From Hyaloscypha bicolor E (Eukaryota; Ascomycota; Leotiomycetes; Helotiales; Hyaloscyphaceae), in NCBI RefSeq assembly GCF_002865645.1, contig NW_020194631.1:186001-250000 (forward strand): DNA of 64,000 nt, written 5' to 3'. Positions 11,257 through 21,469 of this stretch are shown piece by piece (the stretch's first letter is position 1; each line of letters opens with the position of its first letter). Below the pieces are notes generated by a model. That model made no database searches, was not told the origin of the DNA, and worked only from the letters and a program-made list of their open reading frames with translations. Both the position numbers and the translations under genes were made by a program.

Positions 11257-11553
11257 GCCGATGACAGGGGTCGGCTCTTGAAGCTCACCGCCCTGAGAGG
11301 CGGCCGCTCGGCTTTACAGATCAGCAGGTACAGAAGACCACGATAGCTTCAAAATTTCTCAGCTCCTTCGAGTCAATGTCTCTTCTTGGCCTGTCATCTG
11401 ATGCGAAGGAAAAGCCGACATGAGGGGAGCTTCATCCAAAACGCAGTCAATTCGAGAGCTCAATGGTCTCCATATACATGATTCCATGTGGGATTGGCGC
11501 CGGGACCGGGCCGACTGTGATATCAACTTCAGGTTACACGACCTGGAGCTTCA

Positions 11554-11847
11554 TCAGAAGGCGAAGGGTACTGCAGACAGATGGACCATGTGTCGAGGAC
11601 GACCAAAGTAGCGTCCGTCTTCGGTGCTCGGGGCCACAAACCCGTTCTGGACCCAATCCTCGCGGGTTAGCTTCCTCCGCAGCAAAACACAGCTATTAGC
11701 TTTCCAAGGAGGTAAAACTGACTTTACCTTGTCGAAGACAATCCAGTGACCCGCAAGAAGCCGAGAACTCCATGGTAATTGTGATTTCGAGATATCAAGA
11801 CAGCAGATGCTTCGACCAATTGCAACGCTCAGGGGTATCTTGAAATA
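11554..11847 (-). pseudogene. Gene fragment or short spliced reading frame
   Basis: Seen: a minus-strand frame open from 11847 to 11728 ends in GHWIVFDK at a GTAAAG donor. After a 57-nt intron (11727-11671, with a GCTAAT branch) it continues in frame as LTREDWVQNGFVAP, STEDGRYFGRPRH and MVHLSAVPFAF, then stops at 11554. The joined sense is strongly protein-like and crosses the intron cleanly. However, no ATG is present in frame before an upstream stop at about 11850, and only about 30 bp separate it from the DBR1 stop codon. It may be the last exons of a truncated gene, or a small gene whose start I have not found. The family is not recognised. Confidence 0.4.
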
Positions 11848-11881
11848 TCAATATCAACATCGACGCCATTTTTCCAATCCC

Positions 11882-13719
11882 CTACCAACCCCTTCCTCTG
11901 CCCCATACTCTACCACGACTTCCTCTTCCTCCGCCCCGACCACCGCCTCTGCCTCTTCGGCCGAAACCACCGCCTCGCCTCGCTTCAGCAGGAGCAGGAC
12001 CACTTCTCATTCTCTCATCACGTTCCTCTTGTGTGGCGAAGAATTTATTCTCGATGCCAACCAGCTCACAGAATTGCCCCATTTGCGGATTGCTGTATTC
12101 CAATGGCCCGTCGTTGACGATTTCGGGACACCCAACGATGAAGGCAGGTGCTGTAAGCACGAAATTCTCTGGAATCTCCAATTTTCCCTTCTTCACAACG
12201 TTTTCGTCAATCCATAATTGCTCCTTTTCAATTAAAGGCCGATAATGATCTTCTCCTAGACTTTGAGGTAGTTTGGCACTCTTGTCCCCAAGGACCAAGT
12301 CAGAAGCGAAGACTCGAGTAATGGCTAGCCACTCCGGATCATATTCGAATTTTGGCTTTGGCCGGGAAGAGGGTGCCTCGGAAAAAGTAGATTGAGTCTC
12401 GGGCTGCGCATATGGCGTGACCTCAAGAAGTTGCAAAAACTTGCGGCTAGGTAAGCACTTATCGAGGGCAAGGAATCGAACAGTCTTGTTCGTCACATCG
12501 GGCGGCGTAGGTTGGCCAGGCTGTTGCCGTTGAGACGGAGGGGCAGGTCTTGAAAAGGTTGAAGGTAACTGAGCTCGAAGATCTTCGGGGACGGCTGATA
12601 GAGCAGGCCCACCACCAACTGGCTCGTCTTCATCTAAGCTTATTTCATCTTGGTTTTTCAAGACTGATGTACCGTTTGTTGCTACAGTCTGTTTGGGGAC
12701 CGCTTCATCGTCATCTATATCAAGGTCAATTTCATCCGTATTATGAATATCTGCAGGCTCGATGGATTCTTTGGCAGTCGACCCATTTGTATCAGCAATA
12801 TTGGTAGTCGAAATGTCTTTGGCTACTGTTGTATCCTCGTACGTCTTGGTTGCGGCAAACTTGCAGTGCATATGAGCAGCAAACCAGTATGGAGGTCTTA
12901 GACGATCCATAACATATGCTGCAGCTTGACTCCCCAGAGTGCCATCCTTTGATTCCTGTTCAAAGTCCGGTTTCATGTTGAATAGGGCTCTTGAATTTCC
13001 GTGATTTTCAATTGCCCTCGGCCAATCGTGGCTGATGCCAATATCCACTTGCGTCCTCAGCTGGAGCAACTTTCTCGTGTCAAGTTCTCGTACATGGTAT
13101 ATCGACTTGACATCATCCTCGTTGTACGGTAGTCGTTCATGATGCGGTTTGTTGAAGTTGTACCCTTTCCAGATTCCAGACATGCCAGCAATCCTAACAC
13201 CACCAAGTCGGACAACATTTGCAGCTCCCATGTAGTAAATGTTTGGGGCAACCCATCCTCCGTAGTAGAGTTCCCACAAATGACTGCTTGCTTCATGGTT
13301 GCCTCCGACAAAGATTGTAAGGTAAGGAGCTTTGGCCGAACCGCCATAGTATGAATGGAAGTCACCAATCTCGCGATACTTCACGGGGCAGGACATCACA
13401 GTGAGGTCCTGAGCATTGCGAACCGCCTGGGCTTGTTAGACACAAATTCAAGAGTACAACGGAACCATGCCTGAAAGTCCCCCCCAATAATGAGCAAATC
13501 AACACCATCCCAACCTCGAACTTCGCATGATTTTTTCACGGATGCGTAAATTGCATGCAGCGTGCCATGACCCTGTTTGGAATCAGACGTGCCCATTTGA
13601 TCTGGGGAAGTCACTTGAACATACACAGCCTTCAACGGCAATTCGCAAGCCGTGCGAGGCGTGGAGGACAGGCTCCATTCTGGGCTAACAGGTTTATCAA
13701 GAAGACAGAGGACTTTCAT
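11882..13719 (-). CDS. dbr1: RNA lariat debranching enzyme Dbr1
   Basis: Exons 13719-13471 and 13426-11882 encode 597 aa. The metallophosphoesterase core shows GHGTLHAIYAS, DLLIIGGDFQ joined across the intron to AVRNAQDLTVMSCP, then IFVGGNHEAS, YMGAANVVRLGGVRIAGMSG, DIGISHDWP and WFAAHMHCKF, the metal-binding and substrate loops of DBR1. The DBR1 C-terminal domain follows (TRFLALDKCLP-like), and the tail is an RGG-type stretch. Family knowledge: it cleaves the 2'-5' bond of intron lariats so that they can be degraded. The intron (13470-13427, 44 nt) starts with GC and is required to keep DFQAVRN intact. The stretch VTSPDQMGTSDSKQ (about residues 36-49) may itself be a 42-nt in-frame intron, because it interrupts the first conserved motif. 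It diverges from the Rpr2-type gene. Confidence 0.93.
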
Positions 13720-13915
13720 GAGGGGTCCATTGTGCGGATGGAGGTTGCTGGACTGCTGGTTGAGATGTTGTAGGCAGTTTAAGTTTTGCGCTTGGGAAAG
13801 GGTTCTTCAGCCTCGCTTGTCCCTTCCCCGCAACTTCAATTTTTATCTTACACCCTTCTCACAAAACGCGCACCCTTTTCAAACCCCTCTAACGACCGGA
13901 CTCGATGGTTCAAAT
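13720..13915. promoter_or_regulatory. 196-bp divergent promoter of dbr1 and rpr2-like gene
   Basis: Only 196 bp separate the two start codons, so the two RNA-processing genes must share this promoter. It is CT-rich on the plus strand near the Rpr2-type start. No specific motif is claimed. Confidence 0.5.
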
Positions 13916-14488
13916 ATGTCGTCTCCAGAATTATCGGCGCGTCTACGATACTTGAACGACTCTGCACACCTTCTAGCAAACACTGCTCCCTCAACCTCAA
14001 GACAGCTTCGATCACGGTGCGATGTACTGATGTCCGAGAACGACCTGGGCCCCTCAGACGCACATAGGCAGGATGCATGTGGGGCCTGTGGTACCATCAT
14101 GGTATTGGGGTGGGCGGGCACAATGAAGACTGGACCACAGCCATCTCGACGAAGAAAACCGCGACCGGACGGCCAAGCTATTAAGCAGACGAAAGCCCTG
14201 ATCTACGAGTGCAAGACCTGCCACAGAAAGACTCGATTCCCTCTCAGCGAACCACCTCCAGCCACCAGATACAAAAAAGCATCGTCAACCTCGAGATTAT
14301 TGTCGACATCTCAGTCTCTTACCAAGCCCATGCCTAGCTCTTTGGTCCCAGAGGCAAGATCGAATAGCAAAAAGCGGGCGAAGGCGCGAAAACGGGGTGG
14401 ATTGGAGGCTCTCTTGACCGCCAAAAAGGCAGGTCCTGAAGCTTCGGGCTTCGGACTCGATTTAATGGATTTTATGAAGAAATCGTGA
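13916..14488 (+). CDS. RNase P/MRP subunit, Rpr2/Rpp21/Snm1 family
   Basis: A single exon of 190 aa starting MSSPELSARLRYLN. The N-terminal helix (about 1-45) is followed by a zinc ribbon formed by CGAC (about residue 57) and CKTC (about 100), with a Trp-Gly-Thr segment and a basic RRRKPRPDG loop between, as in the Rpr2 domain. The C-terminal half is basic and Ser-rich and ends LMDFMKKS. Family knowledge: these zinc-binding subunits belong to nuclear RNase P, which trims tRNA 5' ends, or to RNase MRP in rRNA processing; the sequence alone does not say which. The start was chosen because it has the conserved N-terminus; the open frame extends further upstream into the promoter without similarity. 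Confidence 0.8.
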   Translation: MSSPELSARLRYLNDSAHLLANTAPSTSRQLRSRCDVLMSENDLGPSDAHRQDACGACGTIMVLGWAGTMKTGPQPSRRRKPRPDGQAIKQTKALIYECKTCHRKTRFPLSEPPPATRYKKASSTSRLLSTSQSLTKPMPSSLVPEARSNSKKRAKARKRGGLEALLTAKKAGPEASGFGLDLMDFMKKS

Positions 14489-15322
14489 AGCTGCGGAGTA
14501 GATTTCTATGTCTGGAAGAGACGTGGGACTTTTGTCGCCAACAACACGCCCGAACCATTGCAGAACCCTGGACCCTAGACTGGACTGGAACATCTACGTT
14601 GGCTTGCTCGAAAACGAGTTCACAGATATCTGATTCTGGGGGAAATCATAATATGGAATTTCTAGTCCTTGGCTTGTTAGGTCCAAACGAACAGACAATG
14701 AGGCATGACACGCAAGAGGCCAAACGAAACAAGAAATGTTGCCAGGATTTCTCCTAATTTTGTCAGGCAGGCCACATTATTCCGGGGGCGAACTCCAAAT
14801 CCAATGTAAGAAAAAGAACTAAGATGCAGATATGAGCTAACAGCCCCCGAGAAAGGACAAGACCCAACTCTTGGGTATATAATATGGTTATGTGAGCACT
14901 CTAGCAAGGATAGGATCGAAGGGGTGGGAAGGCGGGAGACGGGATTAGCAGATGGGACTACTGAGAAGAAGGTTTTAGTTTGGATCATAGTGGATGTGAG
15001 CAGAGAAATATGGGATGAATATGAAACACACAGAGCTGTTCTAGACTGTCCAATCCTGACTTTAGTGAATTTCATATGGAGGTTGAGTATCCATATCTCT
15101 GCCTTGAGTGATACAAGTTGATACTTTTCTCCTTGCGCTACTCTACAATCATATCCTGAAATTTCCCCATGAACGAACTTTGTCCTTCCACAGCCTTCTT
15201 CAGCCTCGCACCCCACATCGTACTTGGCCAGTGGTTGGTCAGCCTTGCCAGGCAAAAAATATTTGAACCCCTTCGATGACAACATCCCATACATTCCTCC
15301 AAAATAAACATTACACAACAAG
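14489..15322. other. Intergenic, no supported gene
   Basis: This is the 3' region of the Rpr2-type gene and the promoter of ZPR1. A 214-codon open frame lies on the minus strand (14677-15321) but covers the ZPR1 leader, shows no domain and has irregular composition, so I do not call it. Confidence 0.5.
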
Positions 15323-16916
15323 ATGGCGACTGACTCTCAAAAAGATCCCAAGCCGGATGGAGCCGCCTTTGATGATTTCTTCGAGAGCCTAGGCAAGAAA
15401 GCAGAGCATCTCACGATCGACGAACGAAATGGCAAAAAAGACCCCGCCACCAACAGCACAGCGTCCCTGAATACCGCTCCAAAAGAGCAAGAAGATGATG
15501 AAAATGAGCTGCAAATAGTAGACGAGATTGAAAGTCTCTGTATGAACTGCCACGAGAATGTATGGGTTTCCTAATCCTCAAGTATCGACCTTTACTAACA
15601 GTTGATTTCAGGGAATTACACGCCTCCTCCTCACACGCATCCCCTTCTTCCGCGAAATAATAATAATGTCTTTCTTCTGCCCCCATTGCAACTTCAAGAA
15701 CTCCGAGATCCAATCTGCAGGCGAGATCCAACAAAAAGGTTCCAGATACGAACTCCGTCTGACAGACCAGGCCGACTTTGCACGACAGGTCGTGAAGTCC
15801 GATACCTGCACCGTCAAGTTCATCGAGTTGGATATTGAGGTCCCGGCTGGGAGAGGGCAATTGACAAATGTGGAGGGACTACTCAGCATGATTCTCGAAG
15901 ACCTTGAACTACAGCAGCCAGAACGCAAAAAACAGATGCCTGAAGTGTGGGCGAAGATAGAAGAGGTCGTAACCAAAGGGCGAAAGATGATTGTAGGAGA
16001 GAGCTTCCCTTTCCGTGTTGATCTCGATGATCCTGCAGGGAACTCGTGGATTGAGCCAGATCAGAAAGATGGTGTAGGAAAGTGGTCGAAAGTCGACTAT
16101 GCAAGAACGCCAGAGCAAAATGAAGCATTGGGACTCGGTGCCGGGGATGAGGAAGAAACTCCAGCCGGAACAACAGGACAGCCTACAGCAGCAACCTTTG
16201 AGGATGATGATATTATTCCCAACGAAGTGTATTCTTTCCCTGCGACTTGCCCTGGATGTACCAAAAGTTGCGTGACTCATATGAAGATGGTCGAGATCCC
16301 GCATTTCAAGCAAGTGGTTATTATGAGTACTGTTTGCGATCACTGTGGTTATCGATCAAACGAAGTAAAGACTGGAGGAGAGGTCCCTGAAAAGGGAAAG
16401 AAGATCACGCTCAAAGTTGAAGGGCCTACAGATCTCGCACGAGATATATTAAAATCCGAATCTTGCGCCATGGAATGTCCGGAGCTGAATTTATCTGTCA
16501 ATCCTGGCACCCTTGGAGGTAGATTCACGACAGTAGAGGGCCTGCTGACACAAGTCAGAGATGATTTGCATCAGCAGATCTTTGATGTTGGAGATGGTAG
16601 TGGTGCAGGAGGTGACTCGCTGCCTTCTGAAGCAAAGCAGACTTGGAAATCTTTCTTCGATGGTCTCAACGAGGCAATTAAAGGGGGAAGAAAATTCACG
16701 GTTGTGTTAAAAGATCCTCTGGCTAGTAGTTATGTTCAGAATCTCTGCTTGCCCGACAGTGATCCACAGATCGAGACCGAGGAGTATGAGAGGACAGCAG
16801 AGGAAGAGGAAGACTTGGGCTTGAGTGATATGAAGACAGAAGGCTATGTTGATGAAGTTGGCATTGAGAAGAGGAAGCTAGAGGAGGAGAAGACAACAGA
16901 GGAGAGTAATGGTTGA
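15323..16916 (+). CDS. zpr1: Zinc-finger protein Zpr1
   Basis: Exons 15323-15559 and 15612-16916 (52-nt intron) encode 513 aa. Two C4 zinc fingers of the ZPR1 type are visible: the first is split by the intron (CMNC, then GITRLLLTRIPFFRE and CPHC), the second at about 235-275 has CPGC, a KMVEIPHFKQVVIMS helix and CDHCGYR. Each is followed by an alpha/beta module with the matching motifs GRGQLTNVEGLL and GGRFTTVEGLL. The tail is acidic. Family knowledge: Zpr1 is a conserved eukaryotic protein that binds eEF1A and helps it fold, and it moves to the nucleus with growth signals. The intron is certain because it joins the halves of the first finger. Confidence 0.95.
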
Positions 16917-17318
16917 TATCACTAGTCAGCAAAGGATACATGAAACAGTTGTTTGCATTGATTTCCTATTGTACAAGCCAATCGATGTGTCCAAAAGTCA
17001 AACTTTTGCACATAATGAGTATCCTAAGATGGGAGCAACAGCGCTAAAGCATGCAAAGCAGCCGAGCCTCCCATGATTCCGCGAAAGAGCGAAGATATGG
17101 AACATGAAAAGCAGCAGAGAGGCAGATTATTGCCACCGCAGCATTTTGGGTAAGAATCAGATCCGCTGTCAGTCCACGAGAAATAACGACATAAGTCTCT
17201 CATCGAGCAAGTTTTGCTTACGAGCGCTTGTCCAGACATAAAAGTTTCGTCCATGCTTCCGTCGTCAATGGCATCTCGAATATCTTTGTGAGGGAAACGT
17301 CAGTGTTGGGTCCCAGAC
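16917..17318. other. Convergent 3' region
   Basis: About 400 bp lie between the ZPR1 stop and the stop of the next, oppositely oriented gene. It should hold both 3' untranslated regions. No other feature is seen. Confidence 0.5.
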
Positions 17319-19250
17319 TTAGATGCCGTAATAGCCTTTCTCCTTAAGCTTCTTAAGAGCGGTCCATTTGAAGAACAGTCTGCCTTCAGATTGAACCAGC
17401 AAATCCGGCTCAGTGATCTGAACAAATTGCTCCACATCTCCGTCCATTATTTGCGTGAAGGACATCCCATCGTGTTCAAAAGTGCGCCCGCTCTGTTGGC
17501 CAGGAACTTGAATCTTGCACGGGAGTAGGAAGACCCTCTCTTCGTACTCATTTCCATCTATCATTGTGACCCGTGCTTGCTTCTCACGTAACATTCCGCC
17601 ATTCTCCATCTCCCGAGGGATAGTTCCGAAATGGCGAGGTTCAATCTCAAAGTTCTGGACAGCAAGAGCTGGCGGAGCCATCAGGCGAGTGGCTATTTGT
17701 GCTTGCAGCTGAGATATAGTAGCTCTCAAGCCAGTGATCTCTTGGGCTTGGTCTCTGTTGGCCTTTTGAAGCTTCTCAATCTTGGCGTGGCTGTCGGAAG
17801 CAAGTTTCTCCAGGGACGAAACCTCATTAACGAAATCGTCGAAACTATTGGCGACCTTTTCCGCATGTTGCACTATTGTACTCTTGCAGCGTTGTACAGA
17901 GCTGACGTTTTGGGATCCAACTCTCAATGGTTGTTCCTCAAGTCCATCGTCCAATTCAGTCGCTCCCTCATCATGATCTTGCTGCTCCTGGACAATCTTT
18001 GGAGTCTGTCGAGTGGGCTGAGGACGTCCAGCTACAGTTGGTACTTTCTTCAAGTTAGCGTCTTGCACATCGAGTCACGCAATGTTCCGGTAAGTGGGGA
18101 TTTGAACTTACCTTCCGACTCGGAGATCTTCGCTAGATCGTATTCGACTTCTTTTCTGGATTCCTCGAGGTTTCCTCTGACGTATTTCTCTATGTACTTG
18201 ACGTCCTTATAACTAACCAGCCGATTCTTAAAACTGACAGTGCTCTTTTCTGCGTCGGACTTGCGAACGTTGAATGTGGGGTATGTTATGCCGTTGGGCT
18301 TCAGTAGTTGGTAGGCATAAACGGGGACCTTGGGGTCTTCTTTGTGAAATCCGACGTGTATTTCCAGGGATCTGTTAGGCAATTCTTCTAGTTTCATCTC
18401 ACGCCTGTCCCTCTTTGCCTCTAGGTATTCCTTGAGCCGAGCAAGCACCGTTCTTTTGTCAGCTCCATCGAGATTCCCAAGTGATAATGGAAGAAGATCC
18501 TTGTCAATGGCTATCTTATCTGAGGATACTTGAGAACCACTTGGAACTAGTATGGCCCAACGCTGAAGAACATCTGGAGGAGCGTGCTCCTTGAGCGTGT
18601 GGAATACTAATTGGTTTGAATTGTTCAATGATGTAGAAATTGGGAGTCTTGGCTCATCGATATGACAGCCAATAAGGAACCGTTCCTGCATATCGAGTTG
18701 GACTCTTTTTCGAGCTCGCTTTCTTGGGCCTTGCTCCGTCTCGCTATCGGTTGGCGAGTCAATTGAATCATGGGCTCTCTGGATGCTCTGTCGCGAGAGG
18801 ACGCTGTGTGCTCTCTTCACTGGCTGACCTTGAACATCGTTGGCGAATGCGGACTTGATCCGGGGATGCGGGTTCGCATGGCTGGCAGGCAATACTGAGC
18901 TAGGGCGAGATATTTCCCTTTGGGGAGATATTGGATTTTTGGATTGGCGTTGAGCAGAACTGCCGGCACCACTGGCATCAGAAAAGTTACCAGGCGTCAA
19001 GCCATTGGAGTTCATACTAATCAAGACTCAGGTGTCAGTATATTTGTAGTCGTTCTTCTTACCATTGCTAGGAGTAGGGCTCGCATTTCTCTCCCGCTTG
19101 TGCCTCGAGTTGACTCCAATTTAGGATCACGATAGAGATCTGTTCTCTGTGCGGAAGGGAATTTATTTGGAGGCAGGGGGGTACGTACCTTCCGAGTGTC
19201 GTGTTTGTGGGTAGACCGAATGGTCGAGGAGTGTTGGGAAGGTTCGACAT
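17319..19250 (-). CDS. Hypothetical protein with central coiled coil
   Basis: Three exons (19250-19189, 19016-18112, 18061-17319; introns of 172 and 50 nt) encode 569 aa; total length and frame agree exactly. Residues 1-120 are Ser/Pro-rich and likely disordered, with a basic GPRKRARKRVQ patch that could be a nuclear signal. Residues 125-310 are a folded region (ERFLIGCHIDEPRLP, VLQRWAILVPSG, LEIHVGFHKEDPKVPVYAY). Residues 395-455 form a coiled coil (FVNEVSSLEKLAS, KIEKLQKANRDQAQEITGL). The C-terminal 110 residues look globular and end TALKKLKEKGYYGI. I do not recognise the family. The start was chosen because exon 1 splices in frame and its Pro-rich opening matches the following disordered region. 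The first intron is long for this window. Confidence 0.7.
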
Positions 19251-21469
19251 TGTGTCAACAGAGAAGTCTCAAACTTGCTGACTGACTCTTTCAATACATC
19301 AGAGCAGGAAACAGCGAAGGCTCTAGAGTCTCCTAAGTAACCTATATTAGATTCATTAGATAGTAGCTCATGGTTGGGGGAATAGGAAGGCATTTACGTA
19401 GTCGATGAAAAGGCGATCCGCGACGCGATGCGACTGACTCGACGCGTTGGCTTGAGCTGTTCTCGCCGCGAAAGTGCTAAGAAGACCGTGAATTGAACGC
19501 GCCAGATCTTGCTAAACCAAGAGACTCAAATTTGAGGACGCGGTACGCGCCAAGATAGAGAAACAATTCGATGGTTGCGCGAGAGACAGGTGTTGGTGGT
19601 TCAAGGAGGAAGGTTGTAGCGAGGCTGCCGGGAAGAGTTCGAGGACCTACGTAGCAGGCCTCGAAACCCGAAAGCGAGTGCACGTGGATTGCAAAGGCGA
19701 AGGGGAGGTGCTCCACGCAGAAGCTTCCTTGCACGAAGAGGAAAATAAGTGTCAAGCCTCGAATATTATGAAAGTGCAATCACACGGAAAGTGGAGGAAG
19801 AACCACAAGACAGGTGCAGAAAGCAGGCAAGAAAACAATTGCCTTTGAGCTGGACTTACCCGTCTTTCAAGTTGATAGAGATAACTCTAAATGTACAATA
19901 TCTCGAGGGAACATTTATTGGAGAGCTATCTACATTGGCTAAGCTTGATCTGATTTGATAGAGTGGAGATGTATTCCTCCTACTCCCCAGAAACCACACA
20001 GAAATATCCGTCTATCCGTCTATTCTACGATAGCTATGCTTAACAAAACGGCAAAGGACCCACAAACACCAATGCAGCTTCGACGCCTCCAATCCTCAAG
20101 TCGAACTGAATGTGCAATCCCGAAGTTGTACATTGGAAGAGAAGGAGCGGGGAATATGACCCTCTTTCTCTACTTCAGGACAAGTCAACGGATATAATTG
20201 CAGAATCGCTTCTCCAATCATGCATACGGCATTCAGTCTTCCCAAGCATACTATTACTCCCTTGAAGACCAAGGCAACTGCGTTCAAGTACTTCTCTCAC
20301 AGAGGCCTTCTAATGCAACAGCGCTTTCACAACCATCTTTGCCTTCTCCACCAATCCACCTCTTGCCTCACCTTATTCCATTGGTACTGCCCGTAATGCA
20401 ATCCTCAACTCCCCTTCACTGTCTTCATAAGAATGTGAGCAATTTAATTCGACTCGATTTTTCGCCTCAGAAAGTCGTCTCCTTCAATTCACCTTTCTGG
20501 TGCTGTCATAACGACTTTACTTCGCAAATTCAAAGGTCACCGCCACAACACATCATTGTATCCTCATGCACAAGACAATAAACTGACTATTCGACACTTA
20601 CAGACCTTTTGGGATGTTGTCTTTGAAAGGGGCTTAAACGAGATACGCTAACGACGCGAGACATTGTGTGAGTGGACACAGATCCGAGAAAAACGCACCG
20701 TGCACAATATGAACTTTGGGAACCTCCCTCCCAAGGAGGTTTGCCGAAATTATTCCGCAAGAGTTGGGGAGACTCCAGAGGCACGGTTCAGTGATTGTCA
20801 GGTGCTGTTTTACGCTGAATTATGGGCTGTTTGATTGCGCTATTACAGAGGATTGTCGACATCATCTTGCACTTTTTGTTCACCTTGCAGCTATTTGCTT
20901 TAGGTCGAGGATACTTGAGGACAAGCAGGATGGTCCACCTCAAGACAGCGATCTGGCCAGCACTTCGCGAGCTGGAGCAACTGCAGATGCCAATCTTCAC
21001 ATGTCGAGATGGCTTGTTGGACAGGTGTACAGAGCAATAGAGCTGCTGCGAGCACTATCGAGGCTTTGTCCAACCTTGGCAGCGAAGACAAAACGGCTGC
21101 AGGAGCAGGCTGAAGTACCAAATCATGATTCAAGACGGAAAGTGTGAATTATTTTGTAGATGTCTTTATTGACTACTACAGTCTGGTGGTAATGCTTCCA
21201 GACTATTAGTCTAAGACGCAATCTAATGCAATAAAGCACAATAGCCAGCCATGCTCATACTTCATCAAGAAGCAACATTCTTTTCTCATCCGTAAACAAA
21301 GTCCTTTGGAAACGCGCTTTGCTGCAGCGATTAATGCAATGTGCGCCAGTTACAAGAATCCAGAGCAAATAATCAAACAAGCACGATAAATCTTACAAGA
21401 GTACAATCTGGGTAAGAGGAAGAGGGGTGTACCAATCTAGCAATATCGTCAACGGATACTTTGACCACC
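19251..21469. other. 2.2-kb intergenic region
   Basis: This holds the promoter of the 569-aa protein gene and the 3' region of the duplicated-domain gene. One weak two-exon candidate at 20709-21040 is listed separately. Other frames (for example 127 codons at 20198) show chance composition. No RNA gene was seen. Confidence 0.4.
20709..21040 (+). CDS. Weak two-exon candidate, 94 aa
   Basis: ATG at 20709 opens MNFGNLPPKEVCRNYSARVG and reads to a GTGCTG donor at 20802. An acceptor at 20847-20848 gives a 47-nt intron and continues in frame through a hydrophobic helix (RIVDIILHFLFTLQLFALG) to a stop at 21040. The donor is weak and the only branch-like site is far from the acceptor, so the model may be wrong. 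No family is recognised; a single membrane helix would be the only feature. Confidence 0.25.

Noticed and set aside
14677..15321. 214-codon open frame on the minus strand
   Set aside because: It lies over the ZPR1 promoter and leader, has no domain, no splice context and uneven composition.
20198..20581. 127-codon plus-strand frame
   Set aside because: CT-rich leader-like DNA with biased Pro/Ser/His content and no motif.
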